64,000 nt of DNA from JAPLDB01 sp038230515. GTDB taxonomy: Bacteria > Bacteroidota > Bacteroidia > AKYH767-A > 2013-40CM-41-45. Position 1 is the stretch's first letter; the number at the start of each line of letters is the position of its first letter. Positions 24,317-32,749 of this stretch are shown one piece after another. The position numbers and the translations under genes were made by a program. Below the pieces are notes generated by a model. That model had not been told where the DNA came from. It searched no databases and was given only the letters and a program-made list of their open reading frames with translations. The stretch lies in assembly GCA_038230515.1 (NCBI GenBank), contig JBBRND010000003.1:1-64000 (forward strand). Reading direction: 5' to 3'.

Positions 24317-24324
24317 TACTTTTG
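24317..24324 (+). promoter_or_regulatory. -7 box upstream of the TonB-C protein gene
   Basis: TACTTTTG matches the consensus and lies 19 bases before the ATG at 24344, supporting that start. Confidence 0.5.
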
Positions 24325-24343
24325 CGGAAATAAATTTTCAAAA

Positions 24344-24751
24344 ATGAAATCGCGCAAGCCGGAAAGTTTTATTAAGCAACCGAATTATCTGGGTGGTAAT
24401 AAAGCTATGGATCAATTCATCAAAGAAAATCTCCTGTATCCCGAAGAAGCGTTGAAGAATAAAGTGGTAGGAATTGTTGCCGTTGAAATTGACATTGATG
24501 TTTTCGGAAAAGTATCATCTGCTAAAGTGAAACACGGAATCGGCTACGGTTGTGATGAAGAAGCGATTCGTTTGGTTCAATTACTAAAGTTTGAAAAGAA
24601 AAAATACAAGGGAATGTATGTTGTGTTTCACAAGACGATTAACATTCAGTTCTGTATTCATGAAGCACGCAATCCTCCAGTTCAAGTTTCCTATCATTAC
24701 AAGGAAAAAACTTCAGGAACAACTTACAACTACACGATAAAACCGGATTAA
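24344..24751 (+). CDS. Soluble TonB C-terminal-domain protein
   Basis: 135 residues from the ATG at 24344. It matches the TonB_C domain: LGGNKAMDQFIKENLLYPEEALKNKVVGIVAVEIDIDVFGKVSSAKVKHG, then CDEEAIRLVQLLKF, the pattern repeated in Bacteroidota TonB and related energy-transducing proteins. There is no membrane helix or Pro-rich linker, so it is not a full TonB; such solitary domains are common in this phylum and of unknown role. The C-terminal tail (HYKEKTSGTTYNYTIKPD) is strand-like. Its stop is one base from the convergent neighbour's end. Confidence 0.7.
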   Translation: MKSRKPESFIKQPNYLGGNKAMDQFIKENLLYPEEALKNKVVGIVAVEIDIDVFGKVSSAKVKHGIGYGCDEEAIRLVQLLKFEKKKYKGMYVVFHKTINIQFCIHEARNPPVQVSYHYKEKTSGTTYNYTIKPD

Positions 24752-24752
24752 A

Positions 24753-25364
24753 TTATTTTACTGAAAGCTGAAGCAATTTCTTTCCTTCGAGAAATGCTTC
24801 GAGAATATCTCCTGCCTCTACCCTGTTCACACCTTTGGGAGTTCCGGTAAAAATAAAATCACCCTTCCGAAGTGTAATGTATCGTGACACGAATGAAATT
24901 ATTTTATTAAATGAAAAAATCATAAATGAACTTTGTCCTATCTGAACAACGCTTCCATTTTTTTTCAATTCAAAATTGATGTTGTTACTATTTTTCAGTT
25001 CATCGGTTGAAATAAAATCTCCTACAGGTGCGCTGCTGTCGAATGCTTTTGCCGGTTCCCAAGGCAATCCTTTTTCTTTTTGCCGCTGTTGAACATCACG
25101 CGCAGTAAAATCAATTCCAACTGTGATTTGATCGTAATACTTTGAAGCAAATTCTTCAGTAATGTGTTTTCCTTCCCTACAAACACGAAGCACCAACTCC
25201 ACTTCATGATGAATGTCTTTGGAAAAATCAGGCAGATAAAAATCTTTCCCTTTGGAAAGAACAGCAGTATCGGGTTTCATAAAAAAAACCGGCTCTGTCG
25301 GAGCCTCGTTCTTCAGTTCTTGAGCGTGCTCAACGTAATTGCGCCCAATGCAAATGATTTTCAT
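24753..25364 (-). CDS. Fumarylacetoacetate hydrolase family protein
   Basis: 203 residues, the short FAHD1/YcgM type of FAH fold. It starts MKIICIGRNYVEHAQEL, with PVFFMKPDTAVL, the metal-binding HHEVELVLRV (Glu-x-Glu), DFTARDVQQRQKEKGLPW and the C-terminal FTGTPKGVNRVEAGD. Such enzymes hydrolyse acylpyruvates or decarboxylate oxaloacetate with Mg2+. Substrate is not determined. It lies head to tail with the exonuclease gene, 45 bases apart. Confidence 0.85.
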   Translation of the reverse strand: MKIICIGRNYVEHAQELKNEAPTEPVFFMKPDTAVLSKGKDFYLPDFSKDIHHEVELVLRVCREGKHITEEFASKYYDQITVGIDFTARDVQQRQKEKGLPWEPAKAFDSSAPVGDFISTDELKNSNNINFELKKNGSVVQIGQSSFMIFSFNKIISFVSRYITLRKGDFIFTGTPKGVNRVEAGDILEAFLEGKKLLQLSVK

Positions 25365-25409
25365 TACTGTACGAATAACTGATAGGTTCGAATTTACGAA
25401 TGAAAAAAA

Positions 25410-26183
25410 TTACGCTTTATTAAAATCTTTCAGGCGCAACTGAGTGATCACATTCTTGGTGTTTGTTGCGAAGTCGCCCTGCATCATCCAATCATAATAA
25501 GAAGAATCCTTTTTAAAAATCTCTCTCACGGGTTTGCCTTTGTGTTTTCCGAAATTGAAAACTTCTATTCCGTTTTCATTCATTACGATTCTTCCTGCAA
25601 GATCAACATTCTTGTGCATTGTGCTGAACTCAGAAAGGAAATCAACATCGCCTTTCAGCGAATCATATTTTTGAAATTGCGACATTAGCACTTCACAAGT
25701 GGCATTTGTATCTGCTTCTGCGGTGTGAGCACCAACTAATTCCTTGCCGCAATAAAATTTGAAAGCAGCAGCAAGAGTCCGTTGTTCCATCTTGTGAAAA
25801 ATATTCTGCACATCCACAAGCTTGCAAGCAGTAAGATTAAAATGAATTCCAACTCTTGTAAATTCTTCAAGTAACAATGGAATATCAAACTTATTTGAAT
25901 TGTATCCCGCAAGATCACATCCACCAATGAAGGCATGAATTTCATTTGCGACTTCGCTGAACATCGGCATGTCCTTCACATCTGCGTCACAGATGTTGTG
26001 AATTTTAGTAACCGCTTCAGGAATCGGAATGGTTGGATTGATGAGATACCGCTTTGATTCCTTCGTTCCTGTCGGATGAACTTTGAGCAGCGCAATTTCC
26101 ACAATGCGATCAGCACCTACATTAGTTCCTGTGGTTTCAAGGTCAATAAATACAAGCGGACGTCTTAAATCGAGAGAAGGCAT
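25410..26183 (-). CDS. DnaQ-type 3'-5' exonuclease
   Basis: 257 residues. DEDDh exonuclease motifs: ExoI as FIDLETTGT (about 12-20), ExoII as GYNSNKFDIPLLLEEF (about 93-108), ExoIII as AHTAEADTNAT (His and Asp about 155-160). The C-terminal 90 residues (IVMNENGIEVFNFGKHKGKPVREIF, then SYYDWMMQGDF) form an extra domain that recurs in Bacteroidota DnaQ-like proteins. It could be a proofreading epsilon-like subunit or a repair nuclease. It lies downstream of dnaA, separated by a terminator at 26254. Confidence 0.85.
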   Translation of the reverse strand: MPSLDLRRPLVFIDLETTGTNVGADRIVEIALLKVHPTGTKESKRYLINPTIPIPEAVTKIHNICDADVKDMPMFSEVANEIHAFIGGCDLAGYNSNKFDIPLLLEEFTRVGIHFNLTACKLVDVQNIFHKMEQRTLAAAFKFYCGKELVGAHTAEADTNATCEVLMSQFQKYDSLKGDVDFLSEFSTMHKNVDLAGRIVMNENGIEVFNFGKHKGKPVREIFKKDSSYYDWMMQGDFATNTKNVITQLRLKDFNKA

Positions 26184-26253
26184 TTATATTTTGATGATTA
26201 TAATGGCGAAGGTACATTTTCAATCTCGAAATTCGAATTGAAGACTCCAAAAT

Positions 26254-26286
26254 AAAAATGCCACTCATTTTGTAAGTGGCATTTTT
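26254..26286. terminator. Intrinsic terminator after dnaA
   Basis: Arms AAAAATGCCACT and AGTGGCATTTTT pair perfectly around a 9-base loop, with T-rich tails on both strands. Placed 15 bases beyond the dnaA stop (minus strand) and before the exonuclease gene. Confidence 0.8.
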
Positions 26287-26300
26287 TTTTCAAAATCTAT

Positions 26301-27740
26301 TCACTGCTTACTTGTAACAGCAATTTTCTTTTGCAGTTCCTGCACACTTGCTTTGAATTTTTTATCTGTCTCAATAAGATTGTTCACCGTTCTGCATGCA
26401 TGAAGTACTGTTGCATGATCTTTTCCTCCGCAATGCATTCCGATGCTTGAGAGAGATGATTTGGTCATGCTCTTTGCAAAAAACATAGCGATCTGCCGTG
26501 CCTGCACCACCTGACGTTTGCGTGTTTTTGATTTCAGAAGTTCAATCGGAAGATCAAAATAATCACACACGATTTTCTGAATGTAATCAATCGAAACTTC
26601 GTGGTTTGTATTCTTCACGAACTTATCAATCATCTGCTTGGAAAGTTCCAGTGTGATACTTTTCTTGTTCATCGATGCTTGCGCAAGAATGGAAACGAGC
26701 GCGCCTTCGAGTTCTCGCACATTATTAGTGATACTATATGCAATATATTCAACAATTTCTTTCGGAAGATCAATCCCATCCATGTACATCTTCTTGTAAA
26801 GAATCGCAATGCGCGTTTCAAGATCGGGCATTTGCAAATCAGCAGCGAGTCCCCATTTGAAGCGAGACAGGAGACGTTGCTCCATTCCCTGAATATCAAC
26901 TGGCGCTTTATCAGAAGTAAGAATAAGTTGCTTTCCCGTTTGATGAAGATGATTAAAAATGTGGAAGAAAACATCCTGCGTTTTTTCCTTGCCGGCAAAA
27001 AATTGAATGTCATCAAGAATAAGAACATCCATCATCTGATAAAAATGAATGAAATCATTTTGAGCATTGTTTCTCACTGCCTCAATAAACTGAGTGGTAA
27101 ATTTTTCAGAAGAAACGTACAACACGGTTTGTCCCGGAAATTTATTTTTTATTTCAATTCCAATGGCATGAGCAAGATGTGTTTTTCCCATTCCAACTCC
27201 TCCGTACAAAAGCAGCGGGTTGAAAGAAGTTCCTCCAGGTTTATTTGCTACTGCATATCCTGCCGAGCGGGCGAGGCGGTTGCAGTCACCTTCAATAAAA
27301 GTATCAAATGTATAGTTCGAATTGAGTTGCGATTCCACATTTACTTTTTTCAGTCCCGGAATCACAAATGGATTTCTGATTGATGAAGCAGCTGCCATTG
27401 GAACCGATACCGGATTATTTCTCACAGCACTTTGTGAACGCGCAGGAAGTTTCACGGTGTATGGATTTTTTTCTCCCGCCACTGCTGGCTCCATCACAAT
27501 ACTATATTCAAGTCGTCCGTCATTGCCCAATTGATGACGGATGCTCTTGCGTAAAAGTGACACATAGTGCTCTTCAAGCCATTCGTAAAAAAACTGGCTG
27601 GGCACTTCAATGGTTAAAATTTTGACTTCAAGCTTCACGGGCTTGATCGGAGCAAACCAGGTTTTAAAAGCCTGAGTGCTCACATTGTCTTTGATAATCT
27701 GAAGACATTTTTTCCAAACATTCTCACATGTTTTATCCAT
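26301..27740 (-). CDS. dnaA: Chromosomal replication initiator DnaA
   Basis: 479 residues, full length. It binds DnaA boxes and opens oriC. Domain I is about 1-80 (VWKKCLQIIKDNVSTQAFKTWFAPIKP). The AAA+ domain has Walker A GGVGMGKTHLAHAIG (about 180-194) and Walker B LILDDIQFF (about 246-254). The domain IV signature GGKDHATVLHACRTV lies near the C-terminus. A 14-bp palindrome AATGTTGCAACATT lies 82 bases upstream (27822-27835) and could be a control site. I saw no cluster of TTATCCACA boxes here, so an origin at this spot is not supported. Confidence 0.96.
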   Translation of the reverse strand: MDKTCENVWKKCLQIIKDNVSTQAFKTWFAPIKPVKLEVKILTIEVPSQFFYEWLEEHYVSLLRKSIRHQLGNDGRLEYSIVMEPAVAGEKNPYTVKLPARSQSAVRNNPVSVPMAAASSIRNPFVIPGLKKVNVESQLNSNYTFDTFIEGDCNRLARSAGYAVANKPGGTSFNPLLLYGGVGMGKTHLAHAIGIEIKNKFPGQTVLYVSSEKFTTQFIEAVRNNAQNDFIHFYQMMDVLILDDIQFFAGKEKTQDVFFHIFNHLHQTGKQLILTSDKAPVDIQGMEQRLLSRFKWGLAADLQMPDLETRIAILYKKMYMDGIDLPKEIVEYIAYSITNNVRELEGALVSILAQASMNKKSITLELSKQMIDKFVKNTNHEVSIDYIQKIVCDYFDLPIELLKSKTRKRQVVQARQIAMFFAKSMTKSSLSSIGMHCGGKDHATVLHACRTVNNLIETDKKFKASVQELQKKIAVTSKQ

Positions 27741-27821
27741 ACTAATTTTAGAAATGTTTTAGGGAGTGGGTTTATTTTGATAAGTTAAGTAGGTAAATCA
27801 CTTTTTATTTTTTTTGACTTC

Positions 27822-27835
27822 AATGTTGCAACATT
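27822..27835. promoter_or_regulatory. 14-bp perfect palindrome upstream of dnaA
   Basis: AATGTTGCAACATT is a perfect dyad within AT-rich DNA between dnaA and the 5'-nucleotidase gene. It could be an operator for a dimeric repressor; it lacks the T-run position of a terminator for the upstream gene on this strand. Confidence 0.35.
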
Positions 27836-27891
27836 TTTTTTCGTGTAATTGATAAGCAAATATTCAAATAAAAAAAAGAAATATATTTTTT

Positions 27892-28824
27892 TTATGCTAT
27901 TGATTTTTCGAAAACTTTTACAGTAGAACCAATCGCTTGTGCTTTATGTGATTTCATTTCAACATAAAAATCAATTCGCCCTAATTTAATTCCTGCCCAT
28001 CCAACTTGTGCAACGAGAATTTCTTTTCCATGACGATTTCGATAACGAACCGGCTCATCAAGAAATGTGTGAGTGTGTCCGCCAAGGATCAGATCAATGT
28101 TGAGTGACTGCTTTGCAAGAATTTCATCTGAAATTTTCTCTTCTTTGTATTTGTATCCGAGATGTGAGAGACAGATTACCAGATCACACTCCATTTCATT
28201 TTTGAGATAATGAGAGTAAAATGCTGCCTTCTCCACCGGATCTAGGTACTGAGTGTTTCCGTAAAGTTTTTGATCTACGAGTCCACGTAGTTCTATTCCT
28301 AATCCGAAGACACCGACTTTGATATCTCCTTTTTTAAATATTTTTGTTGGAGTTGTTTTTAAGTTCATCACTGTGTCAGAGAAGTCATAATTGGAACAGA
28401 GAAACGGAAACGAAGCATTCGGAAGTTGCTTCACTAATCCATCCATACCGTGATCGAAATCATGGTTGCCAATAGTGGACGCATCGTAGCCCATATCGCT
28501 CATCAATTCTAATTCGGCTTCGCCACCATACATATTAAAGTAAGGTGTGCCTTGAAAAATATCTCCGACATCTAGCAACAAAACATTTTTTTCCTCTGCT
28601 CTTATTTTCCTGATCAATGATGCGCGCCTTGCGACTCCTCCAAGTCCTGCCCATTTAGGATCGTTCATCGGAAACGGATCAATGTGGCTATGTACATCGT
28701 TTGTATGAAGGACAGTGATCTTTTCAATTTCATGTTTTGCCAATACCTCAATCGGATCCCAACTCAACCCGAGAAGGGCTGCGCTACCTGCAACTTTTTT
28801 TAAAAAATCTCTTCTATTTGACAT
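27892..28824 (-). CDS. 5'-nucleotidase, metallophosphatase half (Tat-exported)
   Basis: 310 residues. The Tat signal MSNRRDFLKKVAGSAALLGLSW indicates export of a folded, metal-loaded enzyme. Metallophosphoesterase motifs: VLHTNDVHSH (Asp-x-His), LLDVGDIFQGTPY, TIGNHDFDHG (Asn-His-Asp) and LGGHTHTF. This is the N-terminal half of UshA-like 5'-nucleotidases; the substrate-specificity half is encoded by the overlapping upstream gene. The 11-base overlap (28814-28824) implies coupled translation and a two-subunit enzyme. Confidence 0.88.
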   Translation of the reverse strand: MSNRRDFLKKVAGSAALLGLSWDPIEVLAKHEIEKITVLHTNDVHSHIDPFPMNDPKWAGLGGVARRASLIRKIRAEEKNVLLLDVGDIFQGTPYFNMYGGEAELELMSDMGYDASTIGNHDFDHGMDGLVKQLPNASFPFLCSNYDFSDTVMNLKTTPTKIFKKGDIKVGVFGLGIELRGLVDQKLYGNTQYLDPVEKAAFYSHYLKNEMECDLVICLSHLGYKYKEEKISDEILAKQSLNIDLILGGHTHTFLDEPVRYRNRHGKEILVAQVGWAGIKLGRIDFYVEMKSHKAQAIGSTVKVFEKSIA

Positions 28825-29575
28825 AACTAATTCTCTGATCGCGGATGGCGGTAATCGCTTTTCCTTCTTTTGTTTCTTCCTGCATGTATTGAATAATCAC
28901 ATCACGAATTTTCAGGTTGAGGTATTCCTTTTTTTTTTCGGCAAGCAGAAAAAACTGATCTCCACCATTGGCCAAGTAGTCTGAAGTAATTACTTTGTAG
29001 TTTTTAGAAGTATCAAGAAGCACTCCATTAATCATAATCTCTAGTGGTTCCTTATTTTTTATTTTAAAACGCACGTTACTCACAGGCGCTCCATCTCTTG
29101 ATGCGATGATTTCAAACACCTTTTTTATTTCACTTCCGGACAGAGGAACAACCACCAACTCATTTTCAAAAGGCATCAGTTCAAAAACGTTTCCGCGAGT
29201 GATCTTTCCCTTTGGAAGATCTGCTCTCAGTCCGCCACCGTTGAAGAAAGCGAAGTCCGCCCTTGTATAAGTAGAAGTGTAATAATTTTCATTTCCAACT
29301 TCGAAGCAAACATCAGAAACAAAATTGCCGAGCAAACTTTCCGGCTGTCCCTTGGTTAGTTGCGTGTCAGAAGTTGCAATTACCTCATTCATCGTGCCTG
29401 ACATTCCTGCACGGAAGGGTGAAATAACTTTTTCAATGGAAGAATCAATCGTTGCATTTGCAGAATCGTTGAAAGAATACTCTTTCATTTCTGTCTTTGT
29501 GATTTTTCCTGTCTGGTTACAAGCCACGCCCAGTATAGGAAGAAGAAGAATGAAAGAAAATTTGCCTGCTGTCAT
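28814..29575 (-). CDS. 5'-nucleotidase C-terminal domain lipoprotein
   Basis: 253 residues. Lipoprotein signal MTAGKFSFILLLPILGVAC with lipobox LGVAC. The rest is a 5_nucleotid_C domain: ESLLGNFVSDVCFEVGN, then ADFAFFNGGGLRADLPKGKITRGNVFELMPFENELVVVPLSG, then ITSDYLANGGDQFF, with the nucleotide-stacking aromatic region. Alone it has no metal site; with the downstream Tat-exported half it would complete the enzyme. The order (C half first) is the reverse of the fused protein's domain order. Confidence 0.85.
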   Translation of the reverse strand: MTAGKFSFILLLPILGVACNQTGKITKTEMKEYSFNDSANATIDSSIEKVISPFRAGMSGTMNEVIATSDTQLTKGQPESLLGNFVSDVCFEVGNENYYTSTYTRADFAFFNGGGLRADLPKGKITRGNVFELMPFENELVVVPLSGSEIKKVFEIIASRDGAPVSNVRFKIKNKEPLEIMINGVLLDTSKNYKVITSDYLANGGDQFFLLAEKKKEYLNLKIRDVIIQYMQEETKEGKAITAIRDQRISYVK

Positions 29576-29757
29576 TAGTATGAGAAAAAAACCTGCAACA
29601 AGGTTAGAGAAAAGATTGTTCCAATTTTCACTTCAATGAAAATTTATTTTTGAAAAATAAATATTTTCGGAGAAGCATTATTTAAAGAATATTATTTGCT
29701 AAATCGCTTCACTTCAGCAAATAATTTTTGTATAAAAAAAACTCTTTGGAATAAATT

Positions 29758-30162
29758 ATGTATTTGACAGAAATTAAAATCCGTGTCCGCTACGGAGAAA
29801 CAGATCGCATGGGATATGTTTACTACGGAAACTACGCTGAGTATTTTGAAGTGGCAAGAGTAGAAGCGCTGCGCAATCTCGGTTTCAGTTACCGGAAATT
29901 AGAAGATGAAGGCATCTTGCTTCCTGTTCTCAACTACTCAGTAAAATACCTGAAGCCCGCTTTCTACGATGATGAACTCACCATCAAAGTTAGTATCATT
30001 GAAATTCCGCTGGTGAGAATAAAATTTGAATACAAAATTTACAACGAGAAAGATGAGTTGACCACAGTAGCGGATACTACTCTTGTTTTCATCAATCGTG
30101 CAACAAACAAACCGTGTCAGGCACCGGAAGACTTTCTTGAATCACTGAAGAAATTTTTTTAG
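29758..30162 (+). CDS. YbgC/4HBT-family acyl-CoA thioesterase
   Basis: 134 residues with the hot-dog fold pattern of YbgC/FadM-type thioesterases: RYGETDRMGYVYYGNYAEYFEVARVEALRNLG near residues 11-42, including the catalytic Asp position, followed by VLNYSVKYLKPAFYDDELTI. It hydrolyses acyl-CoA thioesters; chain preference is unknown. It is a monocistronic + strand gene, followed by a weak hairpin at 30190-30223. Confidence 0.87.
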   Translation: MYLTEIKIRVRYGETDRMGYVYYGNYAEYFEVARVEALRNLGFSYRKLEDEGILLPVLNYSVKYLKPAFYDDELTIKVSIIEIPLVRIKFEYKIYNEKDELTTVADTTLVFINRATNKPCQAPEDFLESLKKFF

Positions 30163-30189
30163 CCGCAGATTGGCACAGATTTGAAAAAG

Positions 30190-30223
30190 AAAAACGCCTG
30201 CTGAAAATCTCAACAGACGTTTT
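30190..30223. terminator. Imperfect hairpin between convergent genes
   Basis: AAAACGCCTGCTGA and TCAACAGACGTTTT pair with two mismatches around a short loop, with A/T runs on both sides, between the thioesterase (+) and the peptide transporter (-). Confidence 0.55.
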
Positions 30224-30241
30224 CACTTAAAATTAAATTTT

Positions 30242-31930
30242 CTATCTTACTCCATGCATCATCTTTTTCAATATTGGAGAAATGCAGAGTAAAATAATTC
30301 CTGCAAGTAAAGGAAGAATAACAAACATAAATACGAACTCATACAGGTTATGAATGGTAAATCCTGCAAAATGCGTGTAGCTTGTTTGAATGTTGAGGTC
30401 TTTCAACTTTGTTAACTGGTCAGCAGTTGGCGTAATCTTGCTATCGAGAACATCTTGCAAATTAATTCCGAGTTTTTGCTGTGCCTCAATAAATTTTGGT
30501 CCGGTAGCAGGAAGCAATGCGCCTAATGTTCCGCTTAATGCATATCCGGCTGCGTTTGCAAGAAACCAAACTCCCATCAACAAAGAAGAAAATCTCCGCG
30601 GTGCAAGTTTTGCAACCAATGATAATCCGATTGGAGATAAGCATAGCTCCCCAATGGTATGAAACAGATACATTACGCCAAGCCATATAACACCAATCTT
30701 GGCAGAATTTTCCAATCCTTTTACCTGCGAGGCAAGAATGTAATAACCTATTGACATAAACAATAATCCATATCCCATTTTTGCAGGAGCAATTGGGTCT
30801 AAATTCTTTTTAGCAAGTTGCACCCAAATCCAGCTAAACGGAAATGCAAGAAGAATAATAAAAATAGCATTGAAATTTTGCACTTGGCTCGGTGGCATGT
30901 CCCATCCTAAAATGTGGCAATCGGTTTGTTGATCGGCAATAAATGTAAGCGAGCCACCTGCCTGTTCAAAACATCCCCAGAAAAACATTACAAAAAAACT
31001 AACGAAGTAGAGAACAAAAATCCGTTGACGTTCTACTTTAGTGAGTGTTTTATCGGTAACAATTAAATAAGCAACGCTTAATGCTGCTGCGTAAATAAAA
31101 GGATACAACCACGCTTTAATCGGATTGATGCTTGCATCGGCTGCAAAGTGAAATCCAAAAGTGAGTAGAACAGCCAATACTAACGTTGTAATAAGTGAAG
31201 TACCTGAAAATTGCGCCTTTTCTGATTCACCGTGTTCGTTAAGAGCATTATCAGTTTTCGCGGTTGGTTTTTCACCAATAGGTTTTCCTTCCGGAGTTAT
31301 GATGTATTTATTTTTTAAAAAATAAAAAACAAATGTTCCAGTTACCATCGCAAGTGATGCAGCAAGAAATCCCCATTTGAATGCGGACACATCGCGAATG
31401 TCTCCGGTTTTTACATCACCAACAACAGAGCAAATAAAATTTCCGAGTAATGCTCCAATATTTATTCCGAGATAAAAAATGGTGAATGCAGAATCCAAAC
31501 GTTTGTCAGCTCTTGGGTAAAGACTTCCAACCATTGAGGAAATATTTGGTTTGAAAAATCCATTTCCAAATATGAGAATGAACATTGAACACATTGATAA
31601 GGTTCGAGCCAATTCGAGATTGGATGCGTACATGGAAGCACTGCAAAACAAAAGCAGTTGACCGACAGCCATTGCCGATCCGCCCCATAAAATACATGAA
31701 CGGTTTCCAAGAAAACGGTCGGCAATAAAACCGCCAAGCATTGGAGTAAGGTAACACAGCGCTAAAAATCCACCATAAATAATTGCGGCATCTGCATCGC
31801 TGTATTTCAAAGCGTTTACCAGAAACAATGCGAGGATGGCGCGCATGCCATAAAAATTAAATCGCTCCCACATTTCAGTGGTAAATAATACATAAAGCCC
31901 CTTAGGGTGGCCGCTGTTGTTGTTACTCAT
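30242..31930 (-). CDS. POT/PTR2-family proton-coupled peptide transporter
   Basis: 562 residues. MFS fold with about 13-14 membrane helices. Family motifs: N-terminal EMWERFNFYGMRAILALF (the ExxERFxYY proton-coupling motif, here E-R-F-N-F-Y), GGFIADRFLGNR, and the PTR2 signature FYLGINIGALLGNFICSVVGD-like segment. It imports di- and tripeptides with protons. A large hydrophilic loop (about 215-245) splits the halves. Complete and single-gene, on the minus strand. Confidence 0.92.
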   Translation of the reverse strand: MSNNNSGHPKGLYVLFTTEMWERFNFYGMRAILALFLVNALKYSDADAAIIYGGFLALCYLTPMLGGFIADRFLGNRSCILWGGSAMAVGQLLLFCSASMYASNLELARTLSMCSMFILIFGNGFFKPNISSMVGSLYPRADKRLDSAFTIFYLGINIGALLGNFICSVVGDVKTGDIRDVSAFKWGFLAASLAMVTGTFVFYFLKNKYIITPEGKPIGEKPTAKTDNALNEHGESEKAQFSGTSLITTLVLAVLLTFGFHFAADASINPIKAWLYPFIYAAALSVAYLIVTDKTLTKVERQRIFVLYFVSFFVMFFWGCFEQAGGSLTFIADQQTDCHILGWDMPPSQVQNFNAIFIILLAFPFSWIWVQLAKKNLDPIAPAKMGYGLLFMSIGYYILASQVKGLENSAKIGVIWLGVMYLFHTIGELCLSPIGLSLVAKLAPRRFSSLLMGVWFLANAAGYALSGTLGALLPATGPKFIEAQQKLGINLQDVLDSKITPTADQLTKLKDLNIQTSYTHFAGFTIHNLYEFVFMFVILPLLAGIILLCISPILKKMMHGVR

Positions 31931-31967
31931 ACTGGTTGGTTAAAGTTTAATTGTTATGTTACTTTTC

Positions 31968-32273
31968 TCAAACGATACATTCTATCTTATACATTTCTCT
32001 TGTTGCCGAATCGCAGAGCGGTATAAATTTCTTATACAGTTCTCTTATCTCATCTGTATTCATCCACATTGCGTTTACTGCATTGAGATTAAGAAAACTT
32101 TTTAAATGTAATTCGTGAACGATCCGGTAGCATGTTCCACTCATGTCACTCATCAATCGCATCTGCGGAGGATTTACTGTCTTCTTCGCTCCGGCATAAA
32201 TTTCTTTCCAGATGGCAATAGCTTCTTTTGCTTTGCCGAACTTCAGATTAAAAACTACTCGTGAAATAATCAT
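31968..32273 (-). CDS. NIPSNAP-like small protein, paralogue 2
   Basis: 101 residues, about 45% identical to the next upstream gene, with shared LKFGKAKEAIAIWKEI, PEMRLMSDMSG-type and LYKKFIPLCD segments. The pattern (strand, FGKAKEAIAIWKE helix, strand, MWMNTDEIRELYKKFIPL helix) fits a dimeric alpha-beta barrel as in NIPSNAP or DUF6039-like proteins; function unknown. A tandem duplication with 15 bases between the genes; cotranscribed. Confidence 0.6.
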   Translation of the reverse strand: MIISRVVFNLKFGKAKEAIAIWKEIYAGAKKTVNPPQMRLMSDMSGTCYRIVHELHLKSFLNLNAVNAMWMNTDEIRELYKKFIPLCDSATREMYKIECIV

Positions 32274-32288
32274 GGCTTTATCTTCAAA

Positions 32289-32597
32289 TTATATTTCATC
32301 TTCAATTTTAAAAAACTCTCTTTGTGCTCGCTCGCATAGCGGAATAAATTTCTGATAAAGTGTTTGAAATTTTTCTGTAGTTCCCCAGACGGCTTGCTTC
32401 TGATTGAGATCAATCATGTCTTTAATGTACAATTCCACTACGAGCGTGTAGGATTCTCCGCTCATGTCAGACAGCAGGCGCATTTCAGGAGTTTTCATTC
32501 CTGTATTCTTGCTGCCTTCCAAAATCTCCTTCCAGATGGCAATAGCTTCCTTCGCCTTGCCGAATTTGAGATAAAAAGTATTTCGTTCGATAACCAT
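32289..32597 (-). CDS. NIPSNAP-like small protein, paralogue 1
   Basis: 102 residues, first gene of the tandem pair. Starts MVIERNTFYLKFGKAKEAIAIWKEIL and ends ERAQREFFKIEDEI. Strand-helix-strand layout of a ferredoxin-like dimeric barrel; no catalytic residues recognisable. A -7-like box CATATTTG on the minus strand (32624-32617) lies 20 bases before the start. Paralogue 2 follows at once. Confidence 0.6.
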   Translation of the reverse strand: MVIERNTFYLKFGKAKEAIAIWKEILEGSKNTGMKTPEMRLLSDMSGESYTLVVELYIKDMIDLNQKQAVWGTTEKFQTLYQKFIPLCERAQREFFKIEDEI

Positions 32598-32616
32598 TAT
32601 TGAAAATTCTATCGGA

Positions 32617-32624
32617 CAAATATG
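32617..32624 (-). promoter_or_regulatory. -7-like box of the NIPSNAP-like pair
   Basis: CATATTTG (minus strand) matches TAnnTTTG except for the first base and is 20 bases from the start codon of the first paralogue. Confidence 0.4.
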
Positions 32625-32749
32625 GAAAACTTTGCTGTGAAAAAAAATTTTAGTTGCGTTAGCATCCTGTTAATGTTAGAATTTCCTTTGCTAATCTGCA
32701 AATCTGCGGCTATTTTTATTTCATTTGCATTACTTAAGTAAAGCTCATC

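Noticed and set aside
27741..27891. Possible replication origin next to dnaA
   Set aside because: AT-rich, but no cluster of TTATCCACA-like boxes could be found; only a single 14-bp palindrome is clear. A GC-skew plot would be needed.
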